From NCBI GenBank assembly GCA_905181875.1, contig CAJIZH010000003.1:496001-560000 (forward strand): a stretch of DNA of 64,000 bases. The letters are read 5' to 3'. Positions 29,437 through 40,088 of the stretch are shown here, piece after piece. The DNA is from Flavobacteriales bacterium UBA6770. Lineage in GTDB: Bacteria > Bacteroidota > Bacteroidia > Flavobacteriales_G > Salibacteraceae. Positions within the stretch are counted from its first letter, which is position 1. Each line of letters begins with the position of its first letter. A model generated the notes under the pieces. The model had not been told where the DNA came from. It made no database searches and saw nothing but the letters and a program-made list of their open reading frames with translations. The translations under genes and the position numbers were made by a program.

Positions 29437-30661
29437 ATTCCTAGGTTATATAACATTGATTTTTATAGGTCTATCTGTAATAGGTTGTAATGGTTTTTTT
29501 GGTAAAAAAACAGATTTGGATTTTATCGATAAACCAGTATATCAAGACAGAGACATTGCTTATGTGCCTATTCAACCAGTACTTGATCAATTTATCAAGC
29601 CCAGTCAAGTTCTTGCTGGATTCGATGAGCTAATCTATGTTGTAGACCAAGGAACAAGTGAAATTATTTCTTTTGACGTTTCTGGGAAGGAGTTGGGTCG
29701 CATTGAGATTCCTGGTTTATACAGTATAGCAATGGACAGAGCATTCGATATTTTAGCTATAGGCAGGTTCGATACAATATTTGGTGGTACTGCAGTTAAC
29801 CTAGCATGCGTATATCGTATTAACCAGAAAAATGGTGTACTGCATGGTTTGAGGTTTGCGACATTTAAGCCCGTAATAATTGAAGCTCTTTATGGTAGAG
29901 GAACTTCTGCAACCAAATCCGATGAAGCGATAACCTTTACAGGTATTACTTGCCTTGGAGACAACACCTACTATATAGCTAAGCAAGGACCTAACAAACC
30001 CACGAACAAATTTAATTGTCAAGGAAGTGACAATGATGATGCGGTTTTACAAGTAAGGCCAGACTTGGAAACTGGCGAGCCCGATAAATTTATTTCTCCT
30101 TTGTCCATTACCACTGCAAATGGGACTAACAGTTGTTTTTGGACATTTCCTCAAAGTTTATCTTCTTTAGTTCAACCACCCCAAGCACCGGACATTAGTT
30201 CAAGTCGAGATTTTATTTTTACAAGTATAGATCCAGATCCAGAATATTCACTGAAAGTTAGATATATAGAATATCGGGAAGATCAAGATGGAGTTCAATA
30301 CCTTCAAAAACAATTACCAAATAATGATACTTCGAAAGCTGATGGTTTTTTGTATGAAGCAAATAAATTTAAAAGGCCCATGGGAGTTACAGTTGCTGGG
30401 GACAGAACCAATTACATCTTTGTCATTGATGCAGGAAGTGATTCGCTGTTCCAGTTTAACGCTGAAGGTTATGAAGGGGTTAACCCTCCGCCGTTTTCAA
30501 CAAGCAAAAAGCAAATTTCCGCATCTTTTGGTGGTACTGGAATTGGATTATCTCAGTTCAATAATCCCACCAGTGTTGCTTATTATGATAAAATCGTATA
30601 TGTCGCGGACCAAGGCAATGGACGCGTTCTTAGATTTAAATTAACGACCGATTTCGACTAA
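29429..30661 (+). CDS. NHL/beta-propeller-like lipoprotein
   Basis: GLSVIGC lipobox; LIYVVDQGTSEIISFD and NPTSVAYYDKIVYVADQGNGRVLRFK repeats. Confidence 0.72.
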   Translation: MNKFLGYITLIFIGLSVIGCNGFFGKKTDLDFIDKPVYQDRDIAYVPIQPVLDQFIKPSQVLAGFDELIYVVDQGTSEIISFDVSGKELGRIEIPGLYSIAMDRAFDILAIGRFDTIFGGTAVNLACVYRINQKNGVLHGLRFATFKPVIIEALYGRGTSATKSDEAITFTGITCLGDNTYYIAKQGPNKPTNKFNCQGSDNDDAVLQVRPDLETGEPDKFISPLSITTANGTNSCFWTFPQSLSSLVQPPQAPDISSSRDFIFTSIDPDPEYSLKVRYIEYREDQDGVQYLQKQLPNNDTSKADGFLYEANKFKRPMGVTVAGDRTNYIFVIDAGSDSLFQFNAEGYEGVNPPPFSTSKKQISASFGGTGIGLSQFNNPTSVAYYDKIVYVADQGNGRVLRFKLTTDFD

Positions 30662-31419
30662 GATTTCAGGAAATCTATAGTTTTTTCTAAAAATTCTATC
30701 GGCTTTTCCGCATGTAACCAATGACCAGCATCTTGAATGGTTTCAAGAGTAGAATTTGGAAACCCCAATTTTATATCCTCGAAATCTTGGTTAGAAATGT
30801 AATTTGAATTTGCACCTCTTATGAATAATGTTTCACCAGCAAATTGAGCATCTAAAGTTGATTCACCAATAAGTTCAATATTGTCCTCAATCGCATCAAG
30901 ATTAAAGCGCAAACCGAGCTTACCTTTTTCCTTCCAATAAATACTTTTCATTAAAAACTGCCTCACACCTATCTCAGGAATAAAAGGCTCCAACGTTTTA
31001 TCAACGTCTCCTCTGCTTTTAAGAATTGAGAAGTCGAGTGATTTAAGTCCGGCAAGAATCTCCTGATGATGGACGGCATACTTCTTTGGAGCAATATCAG
31101 CGACAATCAACTTCTTTATCATTTCCGGATAATTCTGGGCAAACTTCATGGCCGTTTTTCCTCCCATAGAGTGTCCAAGCAGATACACTTCATCTAAACA
31201 TAAATCATCACAAAGCTCGAACACATCACCCACCATTGCTGAGTAATTAAACTCACTCGAATGTTCAGAATGACCATGATTTCTCGCATCAATAATAATA
31301 GTATCAAAACTTTCTGAATAGGTCTTAGCAGGACCTTGCCAGTTATCTAGCATTCCCATTAAACCATGTAATATGAGTAATGGTTCTCCTTCTCCAATAC
31401 GTTTGTAATTCAGTTTCAT
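30658..31419 (-). CDS. Alpha/beta hydrolase (YbfF-like)
   Basis: LLILHGLMGMLDNW, GHSMGGKTAM and GHWLHAEKP motifs. Confidence 0.85.
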   Translation of the reverse strand: MKLNYKRIGEGEPLLILHGLMGMLDNWQGPAKTYSESFDTIIIDARNHGHSEHSSEFNYSAMVGDVFELCDDLCLDEVYLLGHSMGGKTAMKFAQNYPEMIKKLIVADIAPKKYAVHHQEILAGLKSLDFSILKSRGDVDKTLEPFIPEIGVRQFLMKSIYWKEKGKLGLRFNLDAIEDNIELIGESTLDAQFAGETLFIRGANSNYISNQDFEDIKLGFPNSTLETIQDAGHWLHAEKPIEFLEKTIDFLKS

Positions 31420-32135
31420 ACTGGCCGTAATTCTCTTTTGTACATATTTACAATATTTTCTAATCCAAAATAGAGAGCATCACTAACCAAGGCATGACCA
31501 ATTGAAACTTCTAACAATTTTGGAATATTAAGAAAAAAATAACGCAAATTATGAAGGTCTAAATCATGGCCCGCATTTATTCCTAGCCCCAATTCATTGC
31601 AAATAAGAGCTGATTCATAATAAGGTTTTACGGCCACTTCTTTATTGATATTAAATCCAAGAGCAAAAGCTTCGGTATACAATTCTATTCTGTCTGTTCC
31701 TATCTCTTTGGCTGAATTAAGGTACTTTTCCTCAGGATCAATAAAAATAGAAGTTCGCATTCCTTTCTCCTGCAAACCACCAACAACATCTGTGAGCATT
31801 TGTTTGTGGCTAAGAGTATCCCAACCAGCATTTGAGGTTAATACGTCGGGTCCATCAGGAACCAAAGTAACTTGAGTCGGTCTTAATTCATTCACTAAAT
31901 CGAGAAATTGTTTGTTTGGATACCCCTCAATGTTAAATTCTGTAGTATAAATTTCATTGATTTCTATGGCGTCTGCATATCTAATATGCCGTTCATCAGG
32001 TCTGGGATGAATTGTAATTCCCTCAGAACCATATATTTCAATCGATTTTACTGCATCTATTAAATTCGGGACATTCCCTCCACGAGCATTTCGAATAGTC
32101 GCAATTTTATTTACATTCACACTTAGTTTACACAT
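31416..32135 (-). CDS. pdxJ: Pyridoxine 5'-phosphate synthase
   Basis: VNVNKIATIRNARGG, GITIHPRPDERHI and GINAGHDLDLHNL motifs. Confidence 0.92.
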   Translation of the reverse strand: MCKLSVNVNKIATIRNARGGNVPNLIDAVKSIEIYGSEGITIHPRPDERHIRYADAIEINEIYTTEFNIEGYPNKQFLDLVNELRPTQVTLVPDGPDVLTSNAGWDTLSHKQMLTDVVGGLQEKGMRTSIFIDPEEKYLNSAKEIGTDRIELYTEAFALGFNINKEVAVKPYYESALICNELGLGINAGHDLDLHNLRYFFLNIPKLLEVSIGHALVSDALYFGLENIVNMYKRELRPV

Positions 32136-32197
32136 ATATCCATAAATTTGATAAAGTAAATTCGCTCCAAAATTAGACTAAGAAATTCGGCAAAGCT

Positions 32198-32860
32198 ATG
32201 CTCGCAAGTGAAATAGTCATAACAGAAATCCCTTCATTGTCAAAATCTGACAGTGTGGCGCAAGCCATTGAGTGGATGGATGAATTTAAAGTGACACAAC
32301 TTGCGGTAATTGAAAACTACAAATACCTTGGATTGATCAATGAAAATTACTTGTTAAACATTGAAGATCCCATTGAACGGATTAGTGAGCATTGCAATTA
32401 TCTTGAACATGTTCATGCCTATGAAAATGAGCATGTCTTTGAAATTATAAAGAAAGTACAAGAGCACCAGTTGAGTCTAGTTCCTATTTTATCTGATAAG
32501 GAATTATTTATAGGCACTATTAGTGTGTTTAATTTGATGGAGGTTATTGCAGAAATGCCCGTAGTAAAAAACCCAGGTGGAATTATTGTTATGGATATGA
32601 ATTCCATAGATTATAGCCTTTCAGAGATTTCTAGAATCGTAGAAAGTAACGATGCCAAAATCTTAGGGTGCTTTATTTCAAGAGCTTACGATAATAAAAC
32701 CATTGAACTTACAATTAAAATTAATAAAATGAACGTTCAAGATGTAATACAAACTTTTGAACGCTTTGGATATGAAATTACCGCGAGCTATGACCAAAGT
32801 GGTAACGATGATGATATGGAAGATCGATACAATAATTTAATGAACTACTTAAATATGTAA
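32198..32860 (+). CDS. CBS-domain protein
   Basis: Paired CBS-like modules; position between pdxJ and nadK. Confidence 0.75.
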   Translation: MLASEIVITEIPSLSKSDSVAQAIEWMDEFKVTQLAVIENYKYLGLINENYLLNIEDPIERISEHCNYLEHVHAYENEHVFEIIKKVQEHQLSLVPILSDKELFIGTISVFNLMEVIAEMPVVKNPGGIIVMDMNSIDYSLSEISRIVESNDAKILGCFISRAYDNKTIELTIKINKMNVQDVIQTFERFGYEITASYDQSGNDDDMEDRYNNLMNYLNM

Positions 32861-32863
32861 TTC

Positions 32864-33745
32864 ATGAAAAATATAGTCATTTTCGGTAGATTTTTCAAAG
32901 AAGAATATACTCCTCAAATTCAAGATATCTTCACTCAACTGAGTAATAAAGGCTGTCGAATATTATTATTTCAGCCCTTTTACAATTATTTAAAAAACAG
33001 AGTTAACCTTCCCAAAAACATTGAAACATTTACAGATGAAAGTGAATTAACATCAAAGCATGATTTACTCATTAGTATTGGTGGCGATGGAACAATACTA
33101 GAATCTGCAACACTCGTAAAAGACAAAGACATTCCAATACTCGGTATAAATACTGGAAGACTTGGGTTTCTATCTACTACAGTGGTTTCTGAGTTTAAGG
33201 AGGTTTTGGACGACATTTTCAATAAAAACTATTCCGTCGATAAGCGAAGTACCATTGAATTACATACAGAAGAAAACCTTTTTGAGAATACAAATTTTGC
33301 TCTTAACGAGCTTGTTGTGCATAAGAAGGACACTTCTAGTATGATTGGAATTCATGTACTTATTGATGGTGAGTTATTAAACACTTATTGGGCTGATGGA
33401 CTAATCGTGAGTACCCCAACGGGTTCCACAGCCTACTCTCTCAGTTGTGGGGGGCCAATGTTATTTCCTAAAGCTCAAAACTTTGTAATTACACCCGTTG
33501 CACCTCATAACCTTAACAGTAGACCCATCGTTATACCTGATGATAGAGAAGTAACACTTAAAGTTGAAGGAAGAAGTAAGAACTTTCTCGTTTCTTTAGA
33601 CTCCAGAATGGAAACCATGAGTGCTGATACGACGCTAACTGTGCGTAAAGGGAAATTTAGCATCCCCTTACTAAAAACTAAAGATCAATCATTTATTGGA
33701 ACCATTAGGCAAAAGCTCCATTGGGGCTTAGATCATCGAAATTAA
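32864..33745 (+). CDS. nadK: NAD kinase
   Basis: GGDGTILESATL, GINTGRLGFLST and TPTGSTAYSLSCGGP motifs. Confidence 0.92.
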   Translation: MKNIVIFGRFFKEEYTPQIQDIFTQLSNKGCRILLFQPFYNYLKNRVNLPKNIETFTDESELTSKHDLLISIGGDGTILESATLVKDKDIPILGINTGRLGFLSTTVVSEFKEVLDDIFNKNYSVDKRSTIELHTEENLFENTNFALNELVVHKKDTSSMIGIHVLIDGELLNTYWADGLIVSTPTGSTAYSLSCGGPMLFPKAQNFVITPVAPHNLNSRPIVIPDDREVTLKVEGRSKNFLVSLDSRMETMSADTTLTVRKGKFSIPLLKTKDQSFIGTIRQKLHWGLDHRN

Positions 33746-33796
33746 TCAACAATCATATGAAGCTTTTTTTTAAGTTAATCCGTCGTTATGAATCTT

Positions 33797-33804
33797 TATA
33801 TTTG
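33797..33804 (+). promoter_or_regulatory. Candidate -7 box TATATTTG
   Basis: TAnnTTTG match 26 nt upstream of TTG 33831. Confidence 0.45.
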
Positions 33805-33830
33805 TAAATGAGAACGACAAAATTGACATC

Positions 33831-34724
33831 TTGAAAAAACTAATTTTACTAATAAGTCTGTCCACCTTGGTTCTTCCAAGTTATGGTCAACGTTGGAAGG
33901 AATATCGTCAAGAGGTTATAGGCTCTGTTGGCCCTAATTTTTTATTAGGAGATGTGGGAGGAGCAGTTGACAATCCGACTAACACAATCCGTGATATTAA
34001 TTTTAAAGCAACTAGCTTTTCAGCAGGTGGTGGTTATAATTATTTCATTAGACAAGATATGTCTGTTGTTGGTCAACTCACTTATAATAAGCTTACAGCA
34101 AAGGACGAATTTGCAGCAAATGAGGCTAGAAAAAATAGAAATTTTGATATTAAGACTCACTTAGTGGAGGTTGCTGTTCAATACCGATACTATTTCGTGA
34201 AGGACAAATTCGGGCACTCATTTAAATTGAGAGGAGCTAGTTCAATGTTCTTCTCTCAAATTTCTGCTTATGCAGCTATTGGATTAGCAGGAATCTACTT
34301 TAACCCTACAGGTAAATACTCAGACAATAAGTATTACTCTTTGCAACCTTTAGGAACAGAAGGACAGGGTCTAGTGGGAGAGTCGGGAAAATATAAAACG
34401 ATAGGCCTTGCTATACCAATTTCCTTAGGAGCAAGATATTCATTGGGAAAACGCTGGAGCATCGGAGCTGAATTGTGTATTAGAAAAACATTCACTGATT
34501 ATATTGACGATGTAAGCACTGTTTATTATGACAATACTGCCATTGAGACAGCTTATGGCGAAAAAGCCAGTTTTTTTGCTGATCCAAACGATGGCACTCA
34601 GCCAAGTTGGACTGTTGCTGGAGAGCGAAGAGGGGGAGACGGACTAAAAGACTTCTATGGTACAGTTCTGTTCTCAGTAAATTATAAGATTCTTAAAGGA
34701 AACTCGTTTAAGCCTCGATTCTAA
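33831..34724 (+). CDS. DUF6089-like outer-membrane beta-barrel
   Basis: Signal peptide; RKTFTDYIDDVSTVYYDN motif shared with the next gene. Confidence 0.65.
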   Translation: MKKLILLISLSTLVLPSYGQRWKEYRQEVIGSVGPNFLLGDVGGAVDNPTNTIRDINFKATSFSAGGGYNYFIRQDMSVVGQLTYNKLTAKDEFAANEARKNRNFDIKTHLVEVAVQYRYYFVKDKFGHSFKLRGASSMFFSQISAYAAIGLAGIYFNPTGKYSDNKYYSLQPLGTEGQGLVGESGKYKTIGLAIPISLGARYSLGKRWSIGAELCIRKTFTDYIDDVSTVYYDNTAIETAYGEKASFFADPNDGTQPSWTVAGERRGGDGLKDFYGTVLFSVNYKILKGNSFKPRF

Positions 34725-34735
34725 AATTAAGGGAC

Positions 34736-35545
34736 ATGTTCTCAAAGGCTTTTTATTGCGTCATTTCGTTCATTTTTGTTATGTCATCTGGAAAATCTCA
34801 AATGAAAACAGAAGTTGGTTTGCTATTGGGACAATCTTATTACTTAGGAGACCTTAATCCAACTACTCAATTCCCCGGAGGCCATACCCATATTTCATGG
34901 GGGATTACTATTAGGCAGCCAATCAATGAGCGCTGGGCCTTCAAGGCTCAATATTTCAACAGTAAATTATCTGGTTCCGATGCCAGTAGCAATTCCACTT
35001 CAGCAATAAACCGAAATCTTTCTTTTGAAACTCCACTTAACGAATTTTCAGGACAATTTGAATTCAATTTTGCCAGGTATCATAGCTTTATTATTCGGCA
35101 TCATTTTTCACCTTATTTATTTGGTGGTTTAGGTCTAGGTTTTATAAATCCCAGAACAGAATTTAATGGCAATCAATATGACCTTCGAGAGCTTCGCACT
35201 GAAGGCCAGGATAAACCATATAGCAAAGTTCAAATTGTTATACCATTCGGTTTTGGACTTAAATTCAAATTCTCACATCGTCTCATGTTTGGATTAGAGT
35301 ATGGAATTAGAAGGACCTTCACAGATTACATAGATGATGTAAGCACTGCATATCCAAATGACCCAAATAAATTAACAACCACGGCCCAAGCGCTTTCTAA
35401 TCGAAACATAAATAATAAGAATAGAAGTATATGGGGTACTCAACGTGGAAATCCTAATAAGAATGATTTTTACACACACACATCTTTTACAGTAACTGTA
35501 AGGCTAGGCAAACAGCCGAACCTCTGTAGATATAACACACAATAA
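34736..35545 (+). CDS. DUF6089-like outer-membrane beta-barrel, tandem paralogue
   Basis: GLLLGQSYYLGDLNP and RRTFTDYIDDVSTAYPNDP. Confidence 0.68.
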   Translation: MFSKAFYCVISFIFVMSSGKSQMKTEVGLLLGQSYYLGDLNPTTQFPGGHTHISWGITIRQPINERWAFKAQYFNSKLSGSDASSNSTSAINRNLSFETPLNEFSGQFEFNFARYHSFIIRHHFSPYLFGGLGLGFINPRTEFNGNQYDLRELRTEGQDKPYSKVQIVIPFGFGLKFKFSHRLMFGLEYGIRRTFTDYIDDVSTAYPNDPNKLTTTAQALSNRNINNKNRSIWGTQRGNPNKNDFYTHTSFTVTVRLGKQPNLCRYNTQ

Positions 35546-35550
35546 AAAAG

Positions 35551-35558
35551 TATATTTG
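35551..35558 (+). promoter_or_regulatory. Candidate -7 box TATATTTG
   Basis: TAnnTTTG match 36 nt upstream of uppS ATG 35595. Confidence 0.45.
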
Positions 35559-35594
35559 CCGCCTTGAAACAAGCCCTCCTAAAGACTTGAACTT

Positions 35595-36329
35595 ATGGAA
35601 AGTCCTGAATTAAATAAAGACAATATTCCCCAACATATTGCCATCATTATGGATGGTAATGGCCGTTGGGCGAAAGGTCATGGAAAACCAAGGATTTTCG
35701 GCCATAAAAGCGCTATTAAAGCAGTTCGAGAGGCTACAGAAGGAGGGGCTGAAATAGGAGTTAAAAACATTACCCTCTATGCTTTTAGCACCGAAAACTG
35801 GAGTAGGCCAAGACTTGAGGTCAAAGCTTTAATGGAATTACTCGTTTCCTCCCTGACAAAGGAACTTGAAACATTAACTAAGAACAATATTCGTTTGCTT
35901 ACAATAGGTAACCAAAGCGATTTGCCTAAAAGCTGTCAGAAATCTTTGCAGAAAACAGTTGAAGCGACAAAAAACAATACTCGCATGAATTTGATTCTTG
36001 CTTTAAGTTATTCCAGTCGCTGGGAAATTGTGCAAGCGATAAGAAATATTATTGTTGACGCAAAACAAAATAAAATTGACGAAAATCAGTTTAATGCGGC
36101 TATGTTCGAAAGTTATTTAACTACTGCAGGCATCCCTGACCCTGAATTAATAATCAGAACAAGTGGTGAGCAAAGGATTAGCAACTTTTTACTTTGGCAA
36201 GCAGCTTATAGCGAATTTTGTTTTTTAGAAAAGAAATGGCCTGATTTTAATAGACAAGACCTAAAACAGGCCATTTATGATTACCAAAATCGCGAACGCA
36301 GATTTGGAAAAACAAGCGAACAACTTTAG
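35595..36329 (+). CDS. uppS: Isoprenyl transferase / undecaprenyl diphosphate synthase
   Basis: IAIIMDGNGRWAKGHGKPRIFGH and LIIRTSGEQRISNFLLWQ motifs. Confidence 0.93.
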   Translation: MESPELNKDNIPQHIAIIMDGNGRWAKGHGKPRIFGHKSAIKAVREATEGGAEIGVKNITLYAFSTENWSRPRLEVKALMELLVSSLTKELETLTKNNIRLLTIGNQSDLPKSCQKSLQKTVEATKNNTRMNLILALSYSSRWEIVQAIRNIIVDAKQNKIDENQFNAAMFESYLTTAGIPDPELIIRTSGEQRISNFLLWQAAYSEFCFLEKKWPDFNRQDLKQAIYDYQNRERRFGKTSEQL

Positions 36330-36334
36330 GATTA

Positions 36335-38963
36335 ATGTCAAGAATTTCCCTCCTCATTTTTATCGCATTTTTCAGCCTTTTTAATGAAGGTTTTGGCCAA
36401 CAAATAATTGGTGCAAGCAGTAAAATTGACTACACTAAACCTAAAGAATATAGAATTGGAGGTATTGAGATCATTGGGACTCAAAAACTCGACCCCAATG
36501 CTTTGATACTTTTATCTGGGCTCAAAATCGGAAAAAAAATGACAGTTCCTGGGGAGGAAATATCAAAGTCAATAAAGAAACTTTGGAAGCAAGGTCTATT
36601 TGAAGATGTCAAAGTTCGTTACACAAAAATCCAAGGTGATTTTATATTCCTAGAAATCGCAGTAACAGAGCAGCCTCGTCTTTCTAGATTTAAATTTAGC
36701 GGAATTAAAAAGACTGAAGCAAACGACCTGAGAGATGAAATAGAGTTGTATAAAGAGAAAATTGTTACTCAGGGGCTTTTGCTCAACACCCAGAAAATTA
36801 TTCGCAGATACTTTACCGAAAAAGGATTCTTAAATACAAAAGTTAACATTGAAGAGGTCGAAGATGAGGAATATCCAGATCATGTTTATTTCGACATTAA
36901 AATAAAAAAATTCAATAAAGTTAAAGTTCAAGAAATTATTATTGAAGATAATCAATCATTGACTTCATATCGTATCAAGAAGGCGATGAAAGAGACTCGT
37001 GAAAAAAGTGCTTTTTATCCTTTTTACGAGTTTGATAAACTCATTATTCAAACCACTAAGGCTTCAATGCCATTTGAGGATTCTCTGCATGCTGGTAAAA
37101 TAATGTGGGAATATGCCAGTGAAAACATACACCTAAATATTTTTAAAAATGCGAAGTTCATACTGAAAAACTATCAAGACGATCGCAAATTAATTATAGA
37201 TAAATACAAATCAAAAGGTTACCGTGATGCAAAAATTGTAAGTGATACAATAATAAAGAATGATGAAAAAACAGTCTCTATTAGGATAAAGATTGAAGAA
37301 GGCCCGCAATACTATTTCAGAAACATCAAATTTGTAGGGAACACAAAATTTCCAACCTCTTTACTTGAAAACATACTAGCAATCACTAAAGGTGACATCT
37401 ATAATCCTGATGTACTTGATCAGCGATTGTATATGGATCCTAATGGCAAGGATGTATCGTCTCTTTATATGGATGATGGATATTTGTTTTTTCAAGTTAC
37501 ACCAGTTGAAGTTTATGTAGACAACGATTCCGTTGACTTAGAAATTAGAATTTACGAAGGTCAACAAGCTACTATAAACAGAGTAACAGTCTCTGGAAAT
37601 GATAAGACAAATGACCATGTAATTTACAGGGAATTAAGAACCTATCCTGGTTCTCTATTTAGTCGTTCAGATATCATTAGATCACAAAGGGAACTTTCCG
37701 TTTTGGGCTATTTTGACCCACAAGCCATGAATGTAAATCCAATGCCTGATCCTGAAAATGGGACAGTAGATATTTCTTATACGGTTGCAGAAAAGCCCTC
37801 TGATCAAATTGAATTATCAGGTGGTTTTGGCGCCGGAAGAATTGTAGGAACAGCTGGAATTGTATTTACAAATTTCTCACTAAGAAACTTATTTAATTTG
37901 AGTGAATGGAGACCATTACCAGCTGGTGATGGTCAGGCATTAAGTCTCAGAGCTCAAACCAGTGGACGTTGGTTTAGTAGTATTAACGCATCATTCACTG
38001 AACCTTGGCTAGGTGGTAAAAAGCCTATTTCTTTTAGTGTTTCAGGATTTCATAGCGCCCAAACCAATGGAGAAGCGGCAAAGATAGAAGTTGATGGGCA
38101 AAAAGTTATACCCCTTCCAAGAAGGCACATTAAAATTACTTCAAAAGAATGATTTAGGAAAAAGATTAAAATGGCCTGATGATTATTTTGTTTTAAGACA
38201 CGAGCTTGCTTTCCAAGCATATGAAATGCAAGATTGGCAAGCATTTATTTTTGACAATGGTTACGCAAACAACTTCTTCTATAGGGTTTCATTAAATCGT
38301 AACTCATTAGATCAAATTATATATCCAAAATTGGGCTCAGACATTAAGGCTAGCCTTCAAGTAACACCTCCTTACTCAAAAATGAATGGAAAAGATTATG
38401 CCTTATTGCAACCTCAAGACAAATACAAGTGGATTGAGTATTATAAATGGAAGGTTACTGTGGATTGGTATACTCCAATCGTTCAAAATTTGGTATTCAA
38501 AGCTAAAGCCGGTTATGGTTTCCTTGGATTTTTCAACAATGACATCGGACCTGCTCCTTTCGAGCGTTTCTATCTAGGAGGATCTGGTCTTACTGGCTTC
38601 CAATTGGATGGTCGAGAAATTATTGCACTTCGTGGATATGATGATGGGTCCGTATCTCCATTAACTGGAGGAACGTCAATTGCAAAATATACAGCTGAAT
38701 TACGATATCCACTTTCTCTTAACCCAAGCGCAACCATTTACATGCTAGCCTTTGCTGAAGCTGGGAACACATGGAATGATTTTAGCAACTTTCAGCCTTT
38801 TAATGTCAATAAATCTGCAGGTGTTGGAGTTCGGATTTTCTTACCAATGTTCGGCCTACTTGGTTTAGATTGGGGTTATCGTTTAGATGATATAAGCTCA
38901 AGACCTGGAATGCAGCAATCGCAAATACATTTTACCATTGGCGCTAATTTAGGACAACTTTAA
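36335..38963 (+). CDS. bamA: Outer-membrane assembly factor BamA, interrupted by a 1-base insertion near 38143-38146
   Basis: POTRA modules in 36335-38152; barrel resumes +1 in 38091-38963 (LGKRLKWPDDYFVL...; GGSGLTGFQLDGREIIALRGYDD). Confidence 0.88.
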
Positions 38964-38975
38964 AAATTTATAGCT

Positions 38976-39491
38976 ATGAAAAGACTATTCGTTTTAATGT
39001 CAATCTCCTTATTAATAACAGGTTACAGCTTTGGCCAAAAATTTGCTTATGTCAACACTGAACTTATTCTTGAAAGTATGCCTGAATATACTGAAGCACA
39101 AGAAGAGTTAGATAAGCTTTCAAAAAAATGGCAAGAAACTATAGAGCAGAAATACTCTGAAATAGATAGATTATATAAAGAATACAAAGCAGAGAAAATT
39201 CTTCTGACGGAAGAATTGAGACAAAAAAGAGAAAAAGAGATAACAATTAAAGAAAAGGAACTTCAAAAATTCCAAAAAGATAAATTTGGAGTTTCCGGTG
39301 AACTCTTCAAAACAAGACAGAAATTGATTAAACCTTTACAAGATAAGATATACGAAGAGTTGCAAGATATGGCTACTAAAAATAATTACGCTGTAATCAT
39401 GGACCTTGCCAGTAATTCAAATATCCTTTACTCTCAATCAAGGTATGACAAAACAGACTTGGTAATTAAAAAGCTAGGTTATTCTAAATGA
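38976..39491 (+). CDS. OmpH/Skp family chaperone
   Basis: FAYVNTELILESMPEYTEAQEELDKL and coiled coil. Confidence 0.85.
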   Translation: MKRLFVLMSISLLITGYSFGQKFAYVNTELILESMPEYTEAQEELDKLSKKWQETIEQKYSEIDRLYKEYKAEKILLTEELRQKREKEITIKEKELQKFQKDKFGVSGELFKTRQKLIKPLQDKIYEELQDMATKNNYAVIMDLASNSNILYSQSRYDKTDLVIKKLGYSK

Positions 39492-39524
39492 TAAACTTAA
39501 ATTCGCACAATTAAATTTTTTACA

Positions 39525-40046
39525 ATGAGAAATATATATAAAACAGTATTGTCAGGCGTTCTTTTAGTAGCCTTTTCATTTACCTCTAACGCACAGAAAT
39601 CTCTAAAATTTGGGCATATTAACTCAAATGATTTGTTGACGATTATGCCAGAACGAGATTCAGCAGAGGCCCAATTAAAAATATTTGCTCAAGAATTAGA
39701 ATTGCAGCTAACCAAAATGAGCGCTGAATACGAGAAAAAATATACAGATTACCAAGCTAACGTAAGCGTAATGAATGAGGTAGTTCGTGCATCTAAAGAA
39801 GAAGAAATCTTAGAACTTCAGAAAAGAATTCAAGACTTTCAACAAAAAGCACAACAATCACTACAAAAAAAGGAAACTACTCTAATGGAGCCTTTAATTG
39901 CAAAAGCAAAAAAAGCAATTACAGACGTATCGAAAGAAAACAATTATTCTTATGTATTTGATACCAGTATAGGAGCTCTTATTCATTATCCTGAAGGAGA
40001 TGATATACTTCCGCTGGTTAAAACGAAATTGGGCTTAACTCAATAA
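39525..40046 (+). CDS. OmpH/Skp family chaperone, tandem paralogue
   Basis: KFGHINSNDLLTIMPERDSAEAQL and coiled coil. Confidence 0.85.
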   Translation: MRNIYKTVLSGVLLVAFSFTSNAQKSLKFGHINSNDLLTIMPERDSAEAQLKIFAQELELQLTKMSAEYEKKYTDYQANVSVMNEVVRASKEEEILELQKRIQDFQQKAQQSLQKKETTLMEPLIAKAKKAITDVSKENNYSYVFDTSIGALIHYPEGDDILPLVKTKLGLTQ

Positions 40047-40050
40047 ACTT

Positions 40051-40087
40051 AATCCCGCTTCATTTATTTGACAGCGGGATTTTTTTT
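40051..40087 (+). terminator. Intrinsic terminator between ompH and murI
   Basis: AATCCCGCT (40051-40059) / AGCGGGATT (40073-40081) and an 8-nt T tract. Confidence 0.8.
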
Positions 40088-40088
40088 A

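Noticed and set aside
30288-30644. 118-aa plus-strand ORF within the NHL lipoprotein gene
   Set aside because: Alternate-frame ORF inside a convincing CDS.
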